The notes under the pieces: generated by a model | The model's input: only the letters and a program-made list of their open reading frames with translations | Database searches by the model: none | Told to the model about the DNA's origin: nothing | Part shown: piece by piece, positions 1 to 6,856 of the stretch | Position numbering within the stretch: the stretch's first letter is position 1 | Layout of the letters: each line of letters opens with the position of its first letter | Translations under genes and position numbers: made by a program | NCBI GenBank assembly: GCA_035279525.1 | Contig: DATEHQ010000037.1 | Span: 1 to 29,317, forward strand | Source of the DNA: DATEHQ01 sp035279525 | GTDB taxonomy: Bacteria; Chloroflexota; Dormibacteria; Dormibacterales; Dormibacteraceae | Length of the DNA stretch: 29,317 bases | Reading direction: 5' to 3'

Positions 1-77
1 TGGTCGGGGGCCCGGGATTTGAACCCGGGGCCTCACGGTCCCGAACCGTGCGCGCTGCCAAACTGCGCCAGCCCCCG
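1..77 (-). tRNA. tRNA-Pro (anticodon CGG)
   Basis: Read on the minus strand, the segment folds as a complete tRNA. The 7-bp acceptor stem is CGGGGGC with GCCCCCG, the discriminator is A, and a CCA end is encoded. The anticodon stem is CACGG/CCGUG around the loop UUCGGGA, giving anticodon CGG, which reads the proline codon CCG. The T arm is CCGGG, UUCAAAU, CCCGG. A C at position 1 and A at position 73 are usual for bacterial tRNA-Pro. The 3' end coincides with the window edge, so any downstream neighbour is not visible. It lies 46 nt past the stop of the dedA-like gene on the same strand. Confidence 0.97.
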
Positions 78-123
78 ACTCCGACCACACAAGACCAGGC
101 GACCGAAGAGCGACCCGGTGATT

Positions 124-921
124 CTACCGGCCGACCTTCTCCACCGCCCGCGCCGCCCGGGCCGCGTCCTCCCGCCTCTGCCCCACGAAGATCCCCACCA
201 CCAGCGCCACCACGATCGCCCCCCAGACGAAATACAACAGGCTGTGCACCCTCAGGAACGCCTCGAACCGCGAGCCAAAGTTGATCCCGATGAACAGGAC
301 GATCCCCGCCCAGATCGCTGTCGACACCGCCACGCTTGGCGCAAACACCCGGTACGGGACCTTGAACACCCCCGCCGCCACAGTGATCGGCACGCGAAAT
401 CCGGGGATGTGGCGACCGAAGATGATCGCAAGCATCCCGTAGCGCCGGAACCACTTCTCCGCCCGCGCCACGCGCTCCGGGCTCAGGTGCACGTAGGCCG
501 CGTACCGGCTATCCACCAATTGGCGGCCGTACTTTTTGGACAGAAAGAAGAGGTTGGTCGCCCCCGCCGTCACCGCCAGGATCAGTCCGAACCACGCCAC
601 CATGAACGCGAAGACGTTGTGCGGAATGTGCGCGCCCACGAACAGGACGAACACGTCGCCCGGCGCGGGGAGCGGGATGCCCGATTCCTCGATGTACAGG
701 AGCGCGAATCCGGTCAGGTAGGTGTAGTGGCGGAACAGCTCCCGCATCCGCCCGCCCAAACGCACGAACTCGGGCAGGTCGCCGTAGACCAGCGCCAGCA
801 CCACGATCGCGACGATCACTCCGAGCCCGATTCCGGCCCAGCGCAGCGCTCCGCCGCTGCGGACCGACGTCCAGAACAGGCGGCGGCCGCGCGCGATCAT
901 TCCGTCTGCGGCGCTGCTCAT
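124..921 (-). CDS. DedA/SNARE-associated family membrane protein
   Basis: A 265-residue integral membrane protein of the DedA family. Members are proposed half-transporters; some work as undecaprenyl-phosphate or phospholipid flippases. Family signatures are visible: an E-S-G-I-P-L-P-A-P-G-D segment near residues 78-88, and G-R-H-I-P-G-F-R-V-P-I-T-V-A-A-G in the second half, the usual re-entrant loop arginines. A hydrophobic segment at about 27-47 comes first and a basic tail ends the protein. The ATG at 921 is preceded about 12 nt upstream by AAGGTGAG, a usable ribosome binding site; an ATG seven codons later is an alternative. It is probably downstream of the lipoprotein and thioesterase genes, with a 34-nt gap. 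Substrate cannot be assigned. Confidence 0.93.
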   Translation of the reverse strand: MSSAADGMIARGRRLFWTSVRSGGALRWAGIGLGVIVAIVVLALVYGDLPEFVRLGGRMRELFRHYTYLTGFALLYIEESGIPLPAPGDVFVLFVGAHIPHNVFAFMVAWFGLILAVTAGATNLFFLSKKYGRQLVDSRYAAYVHLSPERVARAEKWFRRYGMLAIIFGRHIPGFRVPITVAAGVFKVPYRVFAPSVAVSTAIWAGIVLFIGINFGSRFEAFLRVHSLLYFVWGAIVVALVVGIFVGQRREDAARAARAVEKVGR

Positions 922-955
922 CGGACCTGGCTCACCTTAAGTAAACGATTGTCGG

Positions 956-1396
956 TTACGGGACGATCGGATCCACCGCTTCAACGACGGTTTTGGCTTC
1001 CATCAGGGTCGCCGTCGCGTCGGCGATTCGGGAGCGGTCGTCGCGGTTCTCGACAAAGGCCGTCGCATAGACCAGGTTCCGCCTCACGTTCTCCACGTGC
1101 CCGACGATCCGCACCGCCTCGCCGAGCTTCAGCGGCCGCCGGTACGACACCTGAAGCCGGCCCGTCACCCCGGGGTGCCCGGCGTGCCATGCGGCCCAGC
1201 CCACCGCCTCGTCGAGCATCAGCGCCGTGATTCCGCCATGCGCCATCCCCGCCCAGCTCTGGAAGCGCTCTGGCACGAGGTACTCGGCGGTCGATCCCTC
1301 GGGTCCTGGCGTGAACTTCAGGCTCAGCCCTTCGGCGTTGAGCGGCCCGCAACCAAAGCAGTGGCCGTCGAACCGTACCTCCACATGCACACTCAC
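956..1396 (-). CDS. PaaI-type hotdog thioesterase
   Basis: A 146-residue hotdog-fold protein of the PaaI/4HBT acyl-CoA thioesterase group, which hydrolyses acyl- or aryl-CoA thioesters in the cytoplasm. It starts with the H-C-F-G-C-G motif typical of a PaaI subgroup and carries the helix motif M-A-H-G-G-I-T-A-L-M-L-D-E-A, where the His-Gly-Gly and the acidic residue belong to the active site. Frame analysis allows a 252-residue reading from 1714, but that extension runs antiparallel to nothing recognisable and overlaps the lipoprotein gene. The chosen GTG at 1396 overlaps the upstream stop as GTGA, implying translational coupling. The substrate is unknown. Confidence 0.88.
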   Translation of the reverse strand: MSVHVEVRFDGHCFGCGPLNAEGLSLKFTPGPEGSTAEYLVPERFQSWAGMAHGGITALMLDEAVGWAAWHAGHPGVTGRLQVSYRRPLKLGEAVRIVGHVENVRRNLVYATAFVENRDDRSRIADATATLMEAKTVVEAVDPIVP

Positions 1397-1902
1397 CCGC
1401 GGCAGTTCCAGCTGCCGGTGATGTGCTCGGCCGCGATCTTGCCGGTCGTCGCGTTGGTGAGGGTCGCGTTGATGGTTCCGGACTGCTGGTTGCGAGCGAC
1501 CAGGAAGGTGACCTTGTCCCCCGCGTCGCTGCTCCACACGTTGAGGGCGTCGGGGCTGTGCACCTCGACGGTCACGGCCTGGTTGAGGTACGTGCCCGGA
1601 CCCCGGAAATTTTTGAGCAGGAACACAACGCCCCACACCTGGCCGCTCGAGTCGACGCTGCCATAGAACGCGTCCGACCACGTTTCGCCGTTGTGGGTGC
1701 GCGACCCGGTGCATTCGCTTTGCTGGGTGGTCGTGTCCGACACGATGCCGGTCATGGCGCCTTTCAAATCACCGCTGAACGCCAGCGCTTGATTCCAGTT
1801 GCCCTGCGCGATCACGGGCGACGGCGATGCAACTGTCTTGACGCTCGACTGGCCGCAGGCTGCTAGGACGAGTAGGGCGACGATGCCCACAAGCCGGAGC
1901 AT
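1393..1902 (-). CDS. small exported lipoprotein, function unknown
   Basis: A 169-residue predicted lipoprotein. The start at 1902 gives M-L-R-L-V-G-I-V-A-L-L-V-L-A-A-C, a short signal peptide ending in the lipobox L-A-A-C, with Cys16 as the lipidated residue. An ATG 13 codons upstream would leave an untidy N-terminus. The mature part is rich in Ser, Thr and Gly with predicted beta character and two further cysteines, one mid-protein and one in the C-terminal W-N-C-R-G, which may form a disulfide. I recognise no family. It overlaps the thioesterase by four bases. A TAACAT hexamer ends 8 nt before the start and no Shine-Dalgarno is present, so the message may be nearly leaderless. Confidence 0.8.
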   Translation of the reverse strand: MLRLVGIVALLVLAACGQSSVKTVASPSPVIAQGNWNQALAFSGDLKGAMTGIVSDTTTQQSECTGSRTHNGETWSDAFYGSVDSSGQVWGVVFLLKNFRGPGTYLNQAVTVEVHSPDALNVWSSDAGDKVTFLVARNQQSGTINATLTNATTGKIAAEHITGSWNCRG

Positions 1903-1910
1903 GTGGTCGA

Positions 1911-1916
1911 ATGTTA
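1911..1916 (-). promoter_or_regulatory. candidate -10 element of the lipoprotein operon
   Basis: Minus-strand TAACAT (4 of 6 to TATAAT) lies 8 nt before the lipoprotein ATG at 1902. The 62-nt gap to the divergent phosphatase gene holds no clear -35 and no Shine-Dalgarno for this start. A very short 5' leader is inferred. Confidence 0.4.
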
Positions 1917-1964
1917 GCCGTGGCGCCCCCGGCCGGGTCAAGCTCGGAACAGCTCACCCGGGCC

Positions 1965-2516
1965 ATGCGATCGCTGGAGGCCGCGTTTCTGATCGGCGTG
2001 GAAGGCGTCACCGAGCTGTGGCTCGTCCGCCACGCCGATGCCTATGAGCTCGCCACCGAGGCGGCGGATCCGCCGTTGAGCGAGATCGGAAAGCAGCAGG
2101 CGGCGCGTCTTGCGCAGCGCATCCGCCACCTCGCGCCCGCGGCCGTGTATTCCAGCCCCTACCGCCGCGCGTTGGAGACAGCGCGCACGATCAGCGACGA
2201 CGTGCACGTCGATGACCGGCTGGTGGAGATCGCGCTCGAGATCGATGAAGACGGCACGCTCGACTTCAAAGAAGAGCCGGACAAGGTGGTCGCGCGGATG
2301 ACCGCCGCGCTCGGCGAGATGGTCGAGCGGCATGCCGGCCGGCGCGTCGTGGCGGTCGGCCACGGCGGCGCGATCATCGCGTACCTCACCGACGTCCTGC
2401 AGCTCGAGCCCGGCCGCCTGCGCATGCTGCCCTACTACACGAGCATCAGCGTGGTGCGGGTGCTCGGCGATCGACGGATGGTCGGCGCCGTCGGTGACGT
2501 CGGGCATCTCGAGTGA
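1965..2516 (+). CDS. histidine phosphatase superfamily protein
   Basis: A 183-residue member of the histidine phosphatase (phosphoglycerate mutase-like) superfamily. The phosphohistidine motif L-V-R-H-A-D-A-Y-E has His23 after Arg22, with RHA instead of RHG as in SixA-like members. The second catalytic histidine is His133 in A-V-G-H-G-G-A, and S-S-P-Y-R-R-A-L-E-T-A is the usual follow-on motif. Three in-frame starts exist: 1911, ATG 1965 and GTG 1998. The family normally begins just before the T-E-L-W-L-V-R-H strand, so 1965 or 1998 is preferred over 1911. It is the first gene of a four-gene plus-strand operon and its TGA overlaps the next ATG by one base. The phosphorylated substrate is unknown; one made by the adjacent kinase is an inference. 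Confidence 0.88.
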   Translation: MRSLEAAFLIGVEGVTELWLVRHADAYELATEAADPPLSEIGKQQAARLAQRIRHLAPAAVYSSPYRRALETARTISDDVHVDDRLVEIALEIDEDGTLDFKEEPDKVVARMTAALGEMVERHAGRRVVAVGHGGAIIAYLTDVLQLEPGRLRMLPYYTSISVVRVLGDRRMVGAVGDVGHLE

Positions 2517-3490
2517 TGGAGCAGATTCGCGCCGACCTCGAACGCGAGTGTCGCACTCGTATGGACCGCCCGCGTCTCGAGGTCACGTCAATCGACCCCA
2601 TCCCGGAGGGCCACTCCGGGTTCACCTACTTCGTCTCGCTCGAGGAAGGCGGCGTGGGCGCGCGCTACGTGCTGCGGCTTCCTCCACCCGGCGCGCGCAT
2701 CGCGGGCCCGGCCGACGTGGTGCGGCAGGGTCGGATCATGGCGGCGCTTCACGCGGGCGGACTGCCGACGCCTGCCGTCCCGATCATCTGCACCGACGCC
2801 GCTGTCGACGGGCGGCCCTTCATCCTCATGGAGGCCGTCGACGGATTGCGCATCGAGAAGACCGTGCTCGACCAACGGCCGCACGAGATCGCGGCCTCAG
2901 CCGTCGCCGTGCTCAAGCGACTGCAGGCACTGCCCCTGGGCAAGACCGGCATCGGCGACGAGGAATCGGTCGGCCTGCAGGCCGAGATGATGCGCTGGGC
3001 GTGGCTGATGCAGCGCGCCCCCGAAGAGCTCACCAGACGCGCCGGCGAGCTGGGCGGACTTCTCGCGGTGCAGCTCCCCGTCGAGCGCGCGCCGACTCTC
3101 GTCCACGGCGACTACCACTACGGCAACATGCTGTTCCGCGGCGCCGAGCTCGCGGCCGTCCTCGACTGGGAGATCGCCCAGGTCGGCCAGCCCCTGCTCG
3201 ACCTCGGCTGCCTCTGCATCGTCTCCATCCGCCGCCACTACCAGGGCGCGCCCAACCCGGGCGGGGCGATCGACGTCTCGATGGAGCAGCTGTTCAAGCT
3301 TTACGGCGTCGACCCGGACGAGATGCGCTGGTACGCCGCGATGAGCCTCTACAAGTACGCGGCGATCTTCGGCTACAACCTCATGCTCCACCGCCGCGGC
3401 AAACGCCCCGACCCCATGTACGAGGGCCTCACGACTACCATCACGGGCATGATCGACGAGGGCATTGCCCTGCTCGATCGAGGTGTCTAG
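2516..3490 (+). CDS. APH-family kinase, ACAD10/11 N-domain-like
   Basis: A 324-residue phosphotransferase of the aminoglycoside phosphotransferase/choline kinase fold. The catalytic loop is H197-G-D199 with N204 in H-G-D-Y-H-Y-G-N, and the metal-binding motif is L-D217-W-E219. The N-lobe starts with the substrate/ATP segment E-G-H-S-G-F-T-Y near 31-38, as in ACAD10/11-type kinases. The gene sits 9 nt before an acyl-CoA dehydrogenase, the arrangement that is fused in mammalian ACAD11 and separate as LvaA/LvaC in Pseudomonas levulinate catabolism, where LvaA phosphorylates 4-hydroxyacyl-CoA. A 4-hydroxyacyl-CoA kinase role is therefore inferred, not shown. The ATG at 2516 overlaps the upstream TGA; a GTG one codon earlier is also possible. 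Confidence 0.9.
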   Translation: MEQIRADLERECRTRMDRPRLEVTSIDPIPEGHSGFTYFVSLEEGGVGARYVLRLPPPGARIAGPADVVRQGRIMAALHAGGLPTPAVPIICTDAAVDGRPFILMEAVDGLRIEKTVLDQRPHEIAASAVAVLKRLQALPLGKTGIGDEESVGLQAEMMRWAWLMQRAPEELTRRAGELGGLLAVQLPVERAPTLVHGDYHYGNMLFRGAELAAVLDWEIAQVGQPLLDLGCLCIVSIRRHYQGAPNPGGAIDVSMEQLFKLYGVDPDEMRWYAAMSLYKYAAIFGYNLMLHRRGKRPDPMYEGLTTTITGMIDEGIALLDRGV

Positions 3491-3499
3491 GAGAGGCAG

Positions 3500-4789
3500 A
3501 TGGCCTGGGATTTTTCGACCGAGCCCGAGTTCGAAGCCAAGCTCGAATGGATGCGCAAGTTCATGCACGACGAGGTCTATCCGCTCGAGGTGCTCGAGAC
3601 CGACGAGCGCGGGTTCACGGCCGCGATCCGGCCGCTGCAGCAGGAGGTCAAGCGCCAGAAGCTGTGGGCCACCCACCTGCCGCCGGACCTGGGAGGCCAG
3701 GGCTATGGACAGGTCAAGCTCGGGCTCATGCACGAGATCGAAGGTGCGTCCATCTGGGGACCGATCGTCTTCGGCAACCAGGCGCCCGATTCCGGCAACT
3801 CGGAGATCCTCGCCCACTTCGGGACGGACGAGCAGAAGAAGCGGTGGCTCTATCCGCTGCTGGAGGGCCGAATGCGCTCCGCGTTTTCGATGACGGAGCC
3901 GAACACCGCGGGGTCAGACCCGACGCTTCTCTCCAGCACGGCCGAGCTGAAGGGCGACGAGTGGGTCATCAACGGTCACAAGTGGTTCACGTCGAACGGC
4001 ATGATCGCGGACTTCCTGATCGCGATGGTCATGACAGAGCCTGACGCGGGGAAATACGAGCGGGCATCGATGATCATCGTCCCTGGGGACGCGCCGGGTT
4101 TGAAGAAGGTTCGCAACATCCCGACGCTCGGCGGTGAGCACGAGAGGTTCGGCTACGGGCACTCCGAGATCCTGTATCAAGACTGCCGCGTCCCGAAGGC
4201 AAACCTCCTCGGCGAGCGCGGCCAGGGATTCCTCATCGCGCAGGCCCGCCTTGGCCCGGGGCGCATCCATCACTGCATGCGCTGGCTCGGCCAGGCGCGG
4301 CGCGCGTTCGACATGCTGTGCGAGCGCTCGCTGCAGCGCGAGGCGTTCGGCAAGAAGCTCGCCGGGCACCAGACGGTCCAGAACTGGATCGCAGACTCAG
4401 CGGCCGAGATGCAGGCCGCGCGATTGATGACCCTGCACGCCGCCTGGGTGATCGATACGGAGGGCGCGGCCGCCGCACGCAAGGAGATCTCGCTGATCAA
4501 GTTCTTCGGCGCGAAGGTCCTTCACGACGTGATCGACCGCGCCATCCAGGTGCATGGCTCGTTGGGGTTCTCGGCCGATCTCCCGCTCGAAGAGATGTAC
4601 CGCCACGCGCGGGCGGCGCGGATCTACGACGGCGCCGACGAGGTGCACCGCGTCTCGGTGGCGCGGCAGATCCTGGCCGGGTACCAGGCGCCGGAGGGCA
4701 TCTGGCCGCGGGAGCACGTCCCGACCCGGCGCGAGGCGGCGCGGCGCAAGTTCGCGACCCTGCTCGAAGCCTCCGTCACCGATGCCTGA
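3500..4789 (+). CDS. acyl-CoA dehydrogenase, ACAD10/11-like
   Basis: A 429-residue FAD-dependent acyl-CoA dehydrogenase, full length for the family. The FAD/substrate motif F-S-M-T-E-P-N-T-A-G-S-D near residue 130 and W-V-I-N-G-H-K-W-F-T-S-N near 155 are clear, as is the C-terminal helical domain. The usual Y-E-G-T region reads Y-D-G-A-D-E-V-H-R, as in ACAD10/11-type proteins, which carry D-G-x-D-E-V-H there; the common Glu catalytic base is not at its usual place. With the preceding kinase this suggests elimination of phosphate from a 4-phosphoacyl-CoA to give an enoyl-CoA, as reported for LvaC. The ATG at 3500 has AGGAGAGG a few bases upstream. It overlaps the next gene by 8 nt. Confidence 0.93.
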   Translation: MAWDFSTEPEFEAKLEWMRKFMHDEVYPLEVLETDERGFTAAIRPLQQEVKRQKLWATHLPPDLGGQGYGQVKLGLMHEIEGASIWGPIVFGNQAPDSGNSEILAHFGTDEQKKRWLYPLLEGRMRSAFSMTEPNTAGSDPTLLSSTAELKGDEWVINGHKWFTSNGMIADFLIAMVMTEPDAGKYERASMIIVPGDAPGLKKVRNIPTLGGEHERFGYGHSEILYQDCRVPKANLLGERGQGFLIAQARLGPGRIHHCMRWLGQARRAFDMLCERSLQREAFGKKLAGHQTVQNWIADSAAEMQAARLMTLHAAWVIDTEGAAAARKEISLIKFFGAKVLHDVIDRAIQVHGSLGFSADLPLEEMYRHARAARIYDGADEVHRVSVARQILAGYQAPEGIWPREHVPTRREAARRKFATLLEASVTDA

Positions 4790-5564
4790 GGACGTCCTGC
4801 CCGAGTACGCGGTTCGCAACCGGGCGCACTGGACCGAGTCGAACGCGCGTTACACGGCGTCGCATGCGCGCGAGTCGTGGGCCGGTGGCGTTCACTGGGG
4901 CGTCTGGCACGTGCCCGAGGAGCAGGTCCGTGCTCTGCCTGAGGTCGAAGGCCTCGACGTCATCGAGCTCGGGTGCGGGACCGGTTATTTCGGAGCGTGG
5001 TTGAAGAAGCGAGGCGCGCGCAGGGTCGTCGGCGTCGACGTGACGCCGGCGCAGCTGGCCACGGCGCGCGAGATGGATTCCGAGTTCGGCCTGGGCCTCG
5101 AGTTCATCGAGGCCAACGCCGAGAAGGTGCCGCTGCCCGACGCCTCATTCGACCTTGCCGTTTCCGAGTACGGCGCCTCGATCTGGTGCGACCCGTACCT
5201 GTGGATCCCGGAGGCCGCGCGCCTGCTCCGGGCCGGTGGTGAGCTGCTGTTCCTGCGCGGCAGCACACTTCAGTCGCTGTGCGCGCCGGAACAAGGCCAG
5301 GTCGCCGAGCAGCTGGTCCGGCCTCAGAAGGGGATGCACCGATTCGACTGGCCACCGGAGGGTGAGGATCTGCCCTCGACCGAGTTTCACATCAGCGGCT
5401 CGGAGATGTTCCGGCTGCTCAGAGAGACCGGGTTCGACGTGGTCGACTTTCGCGAGCTGTTCGCGCCTGACGACGCGATCGACCATCCCTATTATTCGTT
5501 CGTCCCCGCGGCGTGGGCCAGGCGCTGGCCCGCCGAGGAGATCTGGCGAGCGCGCAAGCGCTAG
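4782..5564 (+). CDS. class I SAM-dependent methyltransferase
   Basis: A 260-residue Rossmann-fold methyltransferase. Motif I is V-I-E-L-G-C-G-T-G-Y-F at 60-70, followed by G-V-D-V-T at the end of beta 2 and the F-D-L-A-V-S-E motif after the adenine-binding stretch N-A-E-K-V-P-L-P-D-A-S. The N-terminus has an aromatic segment with H-W-G-V-W-H seen in one group of uncharacterised actinobacterial and Chloroflexota methyltransferases. The ATG at 4782 lies inside the last codons of the acyl-CoA dehydrogenase, so the two are translationally linked. The stop is shared as CTAG with the convergent gene. The acceptor is unknown and a link to the acyl-CoA pathway rests only on the operon. Confidence 0.9.
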   Translation: MPEDVLPEYAVRNRAHWTESNARYTASHARESWAGGVHWGVWHVPEEQVRALPEVEGLDVIELGCGTGYFGAWLKKRGARRVVGVDVTPAQLATAREMDSEFGLGLEFIEANAEKVPLPDASFDLAVSEYGASIWCDPYLWIPEAARLLRAGGELLFLRGSTLQSLCAPEQGQVAEQLVRPQKGMHRFDWPPEGEDLPSTEFHISGSEMFRLLRETGFDVVDFRELFAPDDAIDHPYYSFVPAAWARRWPAEEIWRARKR

Positions 5565-6109
5565 AGCTCGACGGGTTCCGGGTCGGGCAGGGTCCACGCC
5601 AGGATCGCCCTCGGCAGCGAGGTGATGAGCCAGATCACCGCGATCCCGACTGGGGCGGCCTCCTGCAGGCTCCGAGGCAGGGGCAGCCAGCGCGGATTGA
5701 GGTCGGCGAAGATCACGTAGACAGTGGCCGCGGCGACCAGCGTGCCCAGCGCCCGATACGCCACAGCCGTCGCGTGATCACGTATCGCGCGCTCGCGCTC
5801 ATCGAGCAACGTGTCCCTCTTGCTGACGAAGCCGCCCACCGCATAGTCGACGACGGTGAAGCAACCGGCCAGGGCGATGAGGCCTCCCACCAGCCACAGC
5901 ATCAGCGCAGGTTCATCGGGTGGGCCGGAGGACCAGAGCGGATACATCAAGAGAAGAGCCGCCAGCGTCGCGTATGTCGCCACGACCGCGATCCGGCGCC
6001 TGGTCCTCGACAGGCGCAAGCTCGGCCTGGCCAGCTCGAGCTGCCGTCTCTCCTCCAGTCTCTCGGCGATCTGCTCCGCCCTGGTTTGCGGCGGGATCTG
6101 GGCGCTCAT
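5561..6109 (-). CDS. four-TM membrane protein paired with an XRE regulator
   Basis: A 182-residue membrane protein with four predicted helices at about 38-58, 68-91, 115-136 and 150-173. A cytoplasmic N-terminus is rich in Arg and Glu. The loop before helix 3 holds D-E-R-E-R-A-I-R-D-H-A-T-A-V-A-Y-R, a motif of DUF2178-like proteins that are often encoded next to small XRE regulators; I make that family link from the motif and the pairing only. The ATG overlaps the XRE stop as ATGA. The gene ends in a CTAG shared with the convergent methyltransferase. Function is unknown; sensing or stress roles would be guesses. Confidence 0.82.
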   Translation of the reverse strand: MSAQIPPQTRAEQIAERLEERRQLELARPSLRLSRTRRRIAVVATYATLAALLLMYPLWSSGPPDEPALMLWLVGGLIALAGCFTVVDYAVGGFVSKRDTLLDERERAIRDHATAVAYRALGTLVAAATVYVIFADLNPRWLPLPRSLQEAAPVGIAVIWLITSLPRAILAWTLPDPEPVEL

Positions 6110-6378
6110 CCTGCGGCCTCCTTCTGACGCTTCGTACCGTAGACCAGCTCCGACATGCGCGGAAACGGCCTGGTGGAGAACATCGCTTCGATCGGTAGTC
6201 CGAAGACCTCACCCAGGCGGAGCGCCAGGTCGAGGCTGGGGCTGTAGTCGCCACGCTCCAGGTAGCCGATCGTCTGCGGGTTGACGCCGACGGCGTACGC
6301 GAGCTCGCCGCGCGACATGCCGCGTTCGGTCCGGAGCACGGCCAGCCGGTTGTGGATCTGCCGTCCGCTGTCGGGCAT
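6106..6378 (-). CDS. XRE-family transcriptional regulator
   Basis: A 90-residue single-domain regulator. The helix-turn-helix covers about residues 9-63, with R-G-E-L-A-Y-A-V-G-V as helix 2 and P-Q-T-I-G-Y-L-E-R-G as the recognition helix, followed by Y-S-P-S-L-D-L-A-L-R. It belongs to the short YozG/HipB-like XRE group. It is the first gene of a two-gene operon with the four-TM protein. Its promoter contains a perfect 8+8 bp palindrome, so autorepression is likely. The ATG at 6378 has no Shine-Dalgarno and sits 6 nt after a TATACT -10, which suggests a leaderless message. Confidence 0.93.
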   Translation of the reverse strand: MPDSGRQIHNRLAVLRTERGMSRGELAYAVGVNPQTIGYLERGDYSPSLDLALRLGEVFGLPIEAMFSTRPFPRMSELVYGTKRQKEAAG

Positions 6379-6384
6379 AGCGAC

Positions 6385-6415
6385 AGTATAGGCTCTTGTT
6401 GTGCTTACACAACAA
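6385..6415 (-). promoter_or_regulatory. XRE operon promoter with palindromic operator
   Basis: On the minus strand a TATACT -10 (6385-6390) lies 6 nt before the ATG. A TTGTGT at 16 nt spacing can serve as the -35. A perfect inverted repeat TTGTTGTG-N4-CACAACAA (6396-6415) covers the -35 and part of the spacer. An XRE dimer bound there would block RNA polymerase. The stretch is AT-rich against its GC-rich surroundings. Confidence 0.75.
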
Positions 6416-6425
6416 TCTGTTGACT

Positions 6426-6746
6426 TCAGCTACAGAGCTGGACCTGCGGCACTCCCGTGTGCGGATGCGTCGAGAACGAGGCGTGATGTCCGGTCCAGTC
6501 GAGGAAAGCGATCGAACTGGAGTCGAGGACGACCAACCAGCCCGAGTCGGTGGGGTTCCCCCACCCGCCCGGCGGGTTGCCATTCCCGTCGTCCTGCGGC
6601 GGGTCGGCGTAGTAGCGCGTGCCGCCGAAGTCCGCGTAGCGGATCCCGCAATGCGTGTACAGCTCATACGGCGTGAGGCGGCCCGACACCCCTCCGACGC
6701 CGAGCGCGATGACCAGGAGCATGGCCAGAGCCAGCACGGCGGCCAT
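6426..6746 (-). CDS. small membrane-anchored exported protein, unknown
   Basis: A 106-residue protein with one N-terminal hydrophobic segment at about residues 2-20, acting as signal or anchor, followed by a short exported domain. That domain has a Y-E-L-Y-T-H-C-G-I start, a Gly/Pro/Asn-rich D-G-N-G-N-P-P-G-G-W-G-N-P stretch, beta-like segments, and a C-terminal Q-L-C-S. The two cysteines (Cys33 and Cys105) may form a disulfide. I have seen this type of hypothetical protein in high-GC bacteria but cannot name a family. The ATG at 6746 is chosen; GTG codons just upstream are possible. It follows the frd unit on the same strand after a REP-like double hairpin, so independent expression is likely. 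Its stop lies 11 nt from the XRE operator. Confidence 0.72.
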   Translation of the reverse strand: MAAVLALAMLLVIALGVGGVSGRLTPYELYTHCGIRYADFGGTRYYADPPQDDGNGNPPGGWGNPTDSGWLVVLDSSSIAFLDWTGHHASFSTHPHTGVPQVQLCS

Positions 6747-6802
6747 CACGCGACGCACGACCGACCGAACGCGGCTCGATCGGCGGAAGTAATGCTCATC
6801 GT

Positions 6803-6847
6803 CCCCTCCGGCCGCTTTGCGGCCGCCTCCCCGGGCAAGCGGGGAGG
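6803..6847. repeat. REP-like double hairpin
   Basis: Two adjacent perfect hairpins. One has arms CGGCCGC/GCGGCCG (6809-6815, 6819-6825) with a 3-nt loop. The other has arms CCTCCCCG/CGGGGAGG (6826-6833, 6840-6847) with a 6-nt loop. A CCCCTCC run flanks them. The layout resembles REP/palindromic units common in GC-rich genomes. It lies 9 nt after the stop of the rhodanese gene and may also act as transcript terminator or stabiliser. Confidence 0.65.
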
Positions 6848-6856
6848 TCAACCCGC

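Noticed and set aside
19..1230. 403-codon plus-strand reading frame over tRNA, dedA-like and thioesterase genes
   Set aside because: It is rich in Arg, Pro and His, has no known domain, and is antisense to well-supported genes; it is a GC-bias shadow.
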